A stretch of 6,628 nt of DNA from Burkholderiales bacterium (GTDB lineage Bacteria; Pseudomonadota; Gammaproteobacteria; Burkholderiales; Burkholderiaceae_C). Both the position numbers and the translations under genes were made by a program. Under the pieces are notes generated by a model. It saw nothing but the letters and a program-made list of their open reading frames with translations. It had not been told where the DNA came from and ran no database searches. Of this stretch, positions 5,558-6,628 are shown one piece after another; positions within the stretch are counted from its first letter, which is position 1; every line of letters begins with the position of its first letter. The DNA is taken from the NCBI GenBank assembly GCA_013205525.1, contig JABMMR010000059.1, positions 1 to 6,628 on the forward strand, given 5' to 3'.

Positions 5558-6628
5558 TCAATCGCTGCGTTGCGCGGAAATGGGCGTAAGCGGCATGACC
5601 ACATCGCCACACTGTGCGCGGTGGCGCAAGGCGTGGTCCATCACCACCAGCGCCAAGAGCGCCTCGGCAATCGGTGTGGCTCGGATGCCCACGCAAGGGT
5701 CGTGGCGGCCCTTGGTTTGCACTTGCACCGCCTTGCCTTCGCTGTCTATGCTGTCACGCGGCGTAAGGATGGAGCTGGTGGGCTTGATGGCGATGCTGAC
5801 CTCGAGGTCTTGCCCCGTGCTGATGCCGCCCAACACGCCGCCGGCATTGTTGTTGGCAAAACCGTCAGGGGTCAGGCTGTCGCCGTGGGTGGAACCGCGC
5901 TGCGCCACACTGGCAAAGCCAGCGCCGATTTCCACGCCCTTGACCGCATTCAAACCCATCATGGCGTAGGCGATGTCGGCGTCCAGCCGGTCATATATGG
6001 GTTGACCTAAACCGACGGGCATGCCACGCGCCACCACGCGGATGCGAGCGCCACACGAGTCGCCTGCTTTGCGCAAGCTGTCCATATAGTTTTCCAAGTG
6101 CGCCACATCAGCGATGGGTGCGTAAAACGGGTTGTGCGGCACATGCGCCCAGTCTTCAAAGCCGATGTTGTGTTCGCCCAGCTGCGTCATGCAGCCGATG
6201 AAGCTGGTGCCGTATTTTTCTTTCAGCCATTTTTTAGCGACTGCGCCAGCAGCCACCGTAGGGGCTGTAAGGCGCGCCGAAGAACGGCCGCCACCACGCG
6301 GGTCGCGCACGCCGTATTTTTGGGTGTAGGTGTAGTCGGCGTGGCCTGGGCGGAAGGTTTGAAGTATGTCGCTGTAGTCTTTGCTGCGCTGATCGGTGTT
6401 CTGAATCAAGAGCGCGATGGGTGTGCCGGTGGTCACGCCTTGGTAAACACCGCTCAAGATTTGCACTTGGTCTGGCTCTTGGCGCTGCGTCACATGGCGG
6501 CTGGTGCCGGGGCGGCGACGGTCTAGGTCGTGCTGAATATCGGCCTCGCTCAAAGCCATGCCCGGAGGGCAACCGTCAATCACGCAGCCAATGGCTGGGC
6601 CGTGGGATTCACCAAAGTTGGTGACCGA
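5558..6628 (-). CDS. aroC: Chorismate synthase AroC (5' partial)
   Basis: Chorismate synthase catalyses the last shikimate-pathway step, converting 5-enolpyruvylshikimate 3-phosphate to chorismate with reduced FMN as cofactor. The cytosolic product feeds synthesis of Phe, Tyr, Trp, folate and quinones. The reading frame runs off the right edge and begins [19 protein letters not shown], matching family signature 1, so only about 10 N-terminal residues are missing. Signature 2 is visible as [20 protein letters not shown] and signature 3 as [20 protein letters not shown]. The [14 protein letters not shown] segment carries the conserved histidine-bearing flavin/substrate region. The estimated full length of about 366 aa is normal for the bacterial enzyme. 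The GTG at 6583 is internal, not the start. The stop is 4 nt before the transporter ATG, so the two genes probably share a transcript. The promoter is outside the window. Confidence 0.97.
   Translation of the reverse strand, partial: SVTNFGESHGPAIGCVIDGCPPGMALSEADIQHDLDRRRPGTSRHVTQRQEPDQVQILSGVYQGVTTGTPIALLIQNTDQRSKDYSDILQTFRPGHADYTYTQKYGVRDPRGGGRSSARLTAPTVAAGAVAKKWLKEKYGTSFIGCMTQLGEHNIGFEDWAHVPHNPFYAPIADVAHLENYMDSLRKAGDSCGARIRVVARGMPVGLGQPIYDRLDADIAYAMMGLNAVKGVEIGAGFASVAQRGSTHGDSLTPDGFANNNAGGVLGGISTGQDLEVSIAIKPTSSILTPRDSIDSEGKAVQVQTKGRHDPCVGIRATPIAEALLALVVMDHALRHRAQCGDVVMPLTPISAQRSD

Noticed and set aside
5540..6010. Plus-strand open frames opposite aroC (also 5580-5969 and 6098-6526)
   Set aside because: They are shadows of the chorismate synthase frame, which carries all three family signatures.

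Overview
The window looks like a core-genome stretch of a betaproteobacterium. The moderate GC content and the protein sequences (YbgC, TolQRA and chorismate synthase types) suggest Burkholderiales, probably Comamonadaceae (Limnohabitans/Rhodoferax-like). This placement is recognition from memory and was not searched. No mobile element, CRISPR array, tRNA or rRNA was seen, and coding density is very high.

Layout, plus strand: a class I/II PLP-dependent aminotransferase (5' end cut by the window edge) overlaps ybgC by 4 nt. ybgC overlaps tolQ by 4 nt, and tolR and tolA follow at short spacing. These genes form one tightly packed operon at 1-3477. TolQ, TolR and TolA make the inner-membrane, proton-motive-force-driven part of the Tol-Pal system, which constricts the outer membrane at division. 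YbgC is the thioesterase usually encoded with it. The usual continuation, tolB and pal, is absent: a short intergenic region follows tolA and then a convergent gene.

Layout, minus strand (reading from the right edge): aroC (chorismate synthase, N-terminus cut by the edge) is followed after 4 nt by an MFS transporter of the LacY/HcaT-like type, an apparent two-gene unit. After 78 nt comes a NarL/FixJ-type response regulator with no histidine kinase beside it. Its ribosome binding site lies in a perfect 8-bp inverted repeat.

The most notable items are the truncated Tol-Pal operon, the inverted repeat over the regulator's ribosome binding site, and a TolA with a 12-bp tandem repeat encoding a PEPx hinge and only one cysteine. 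No new multi-gene defence or biosynthetic system is visible. Apart from these details the region is ordinary housekeeping DNA.
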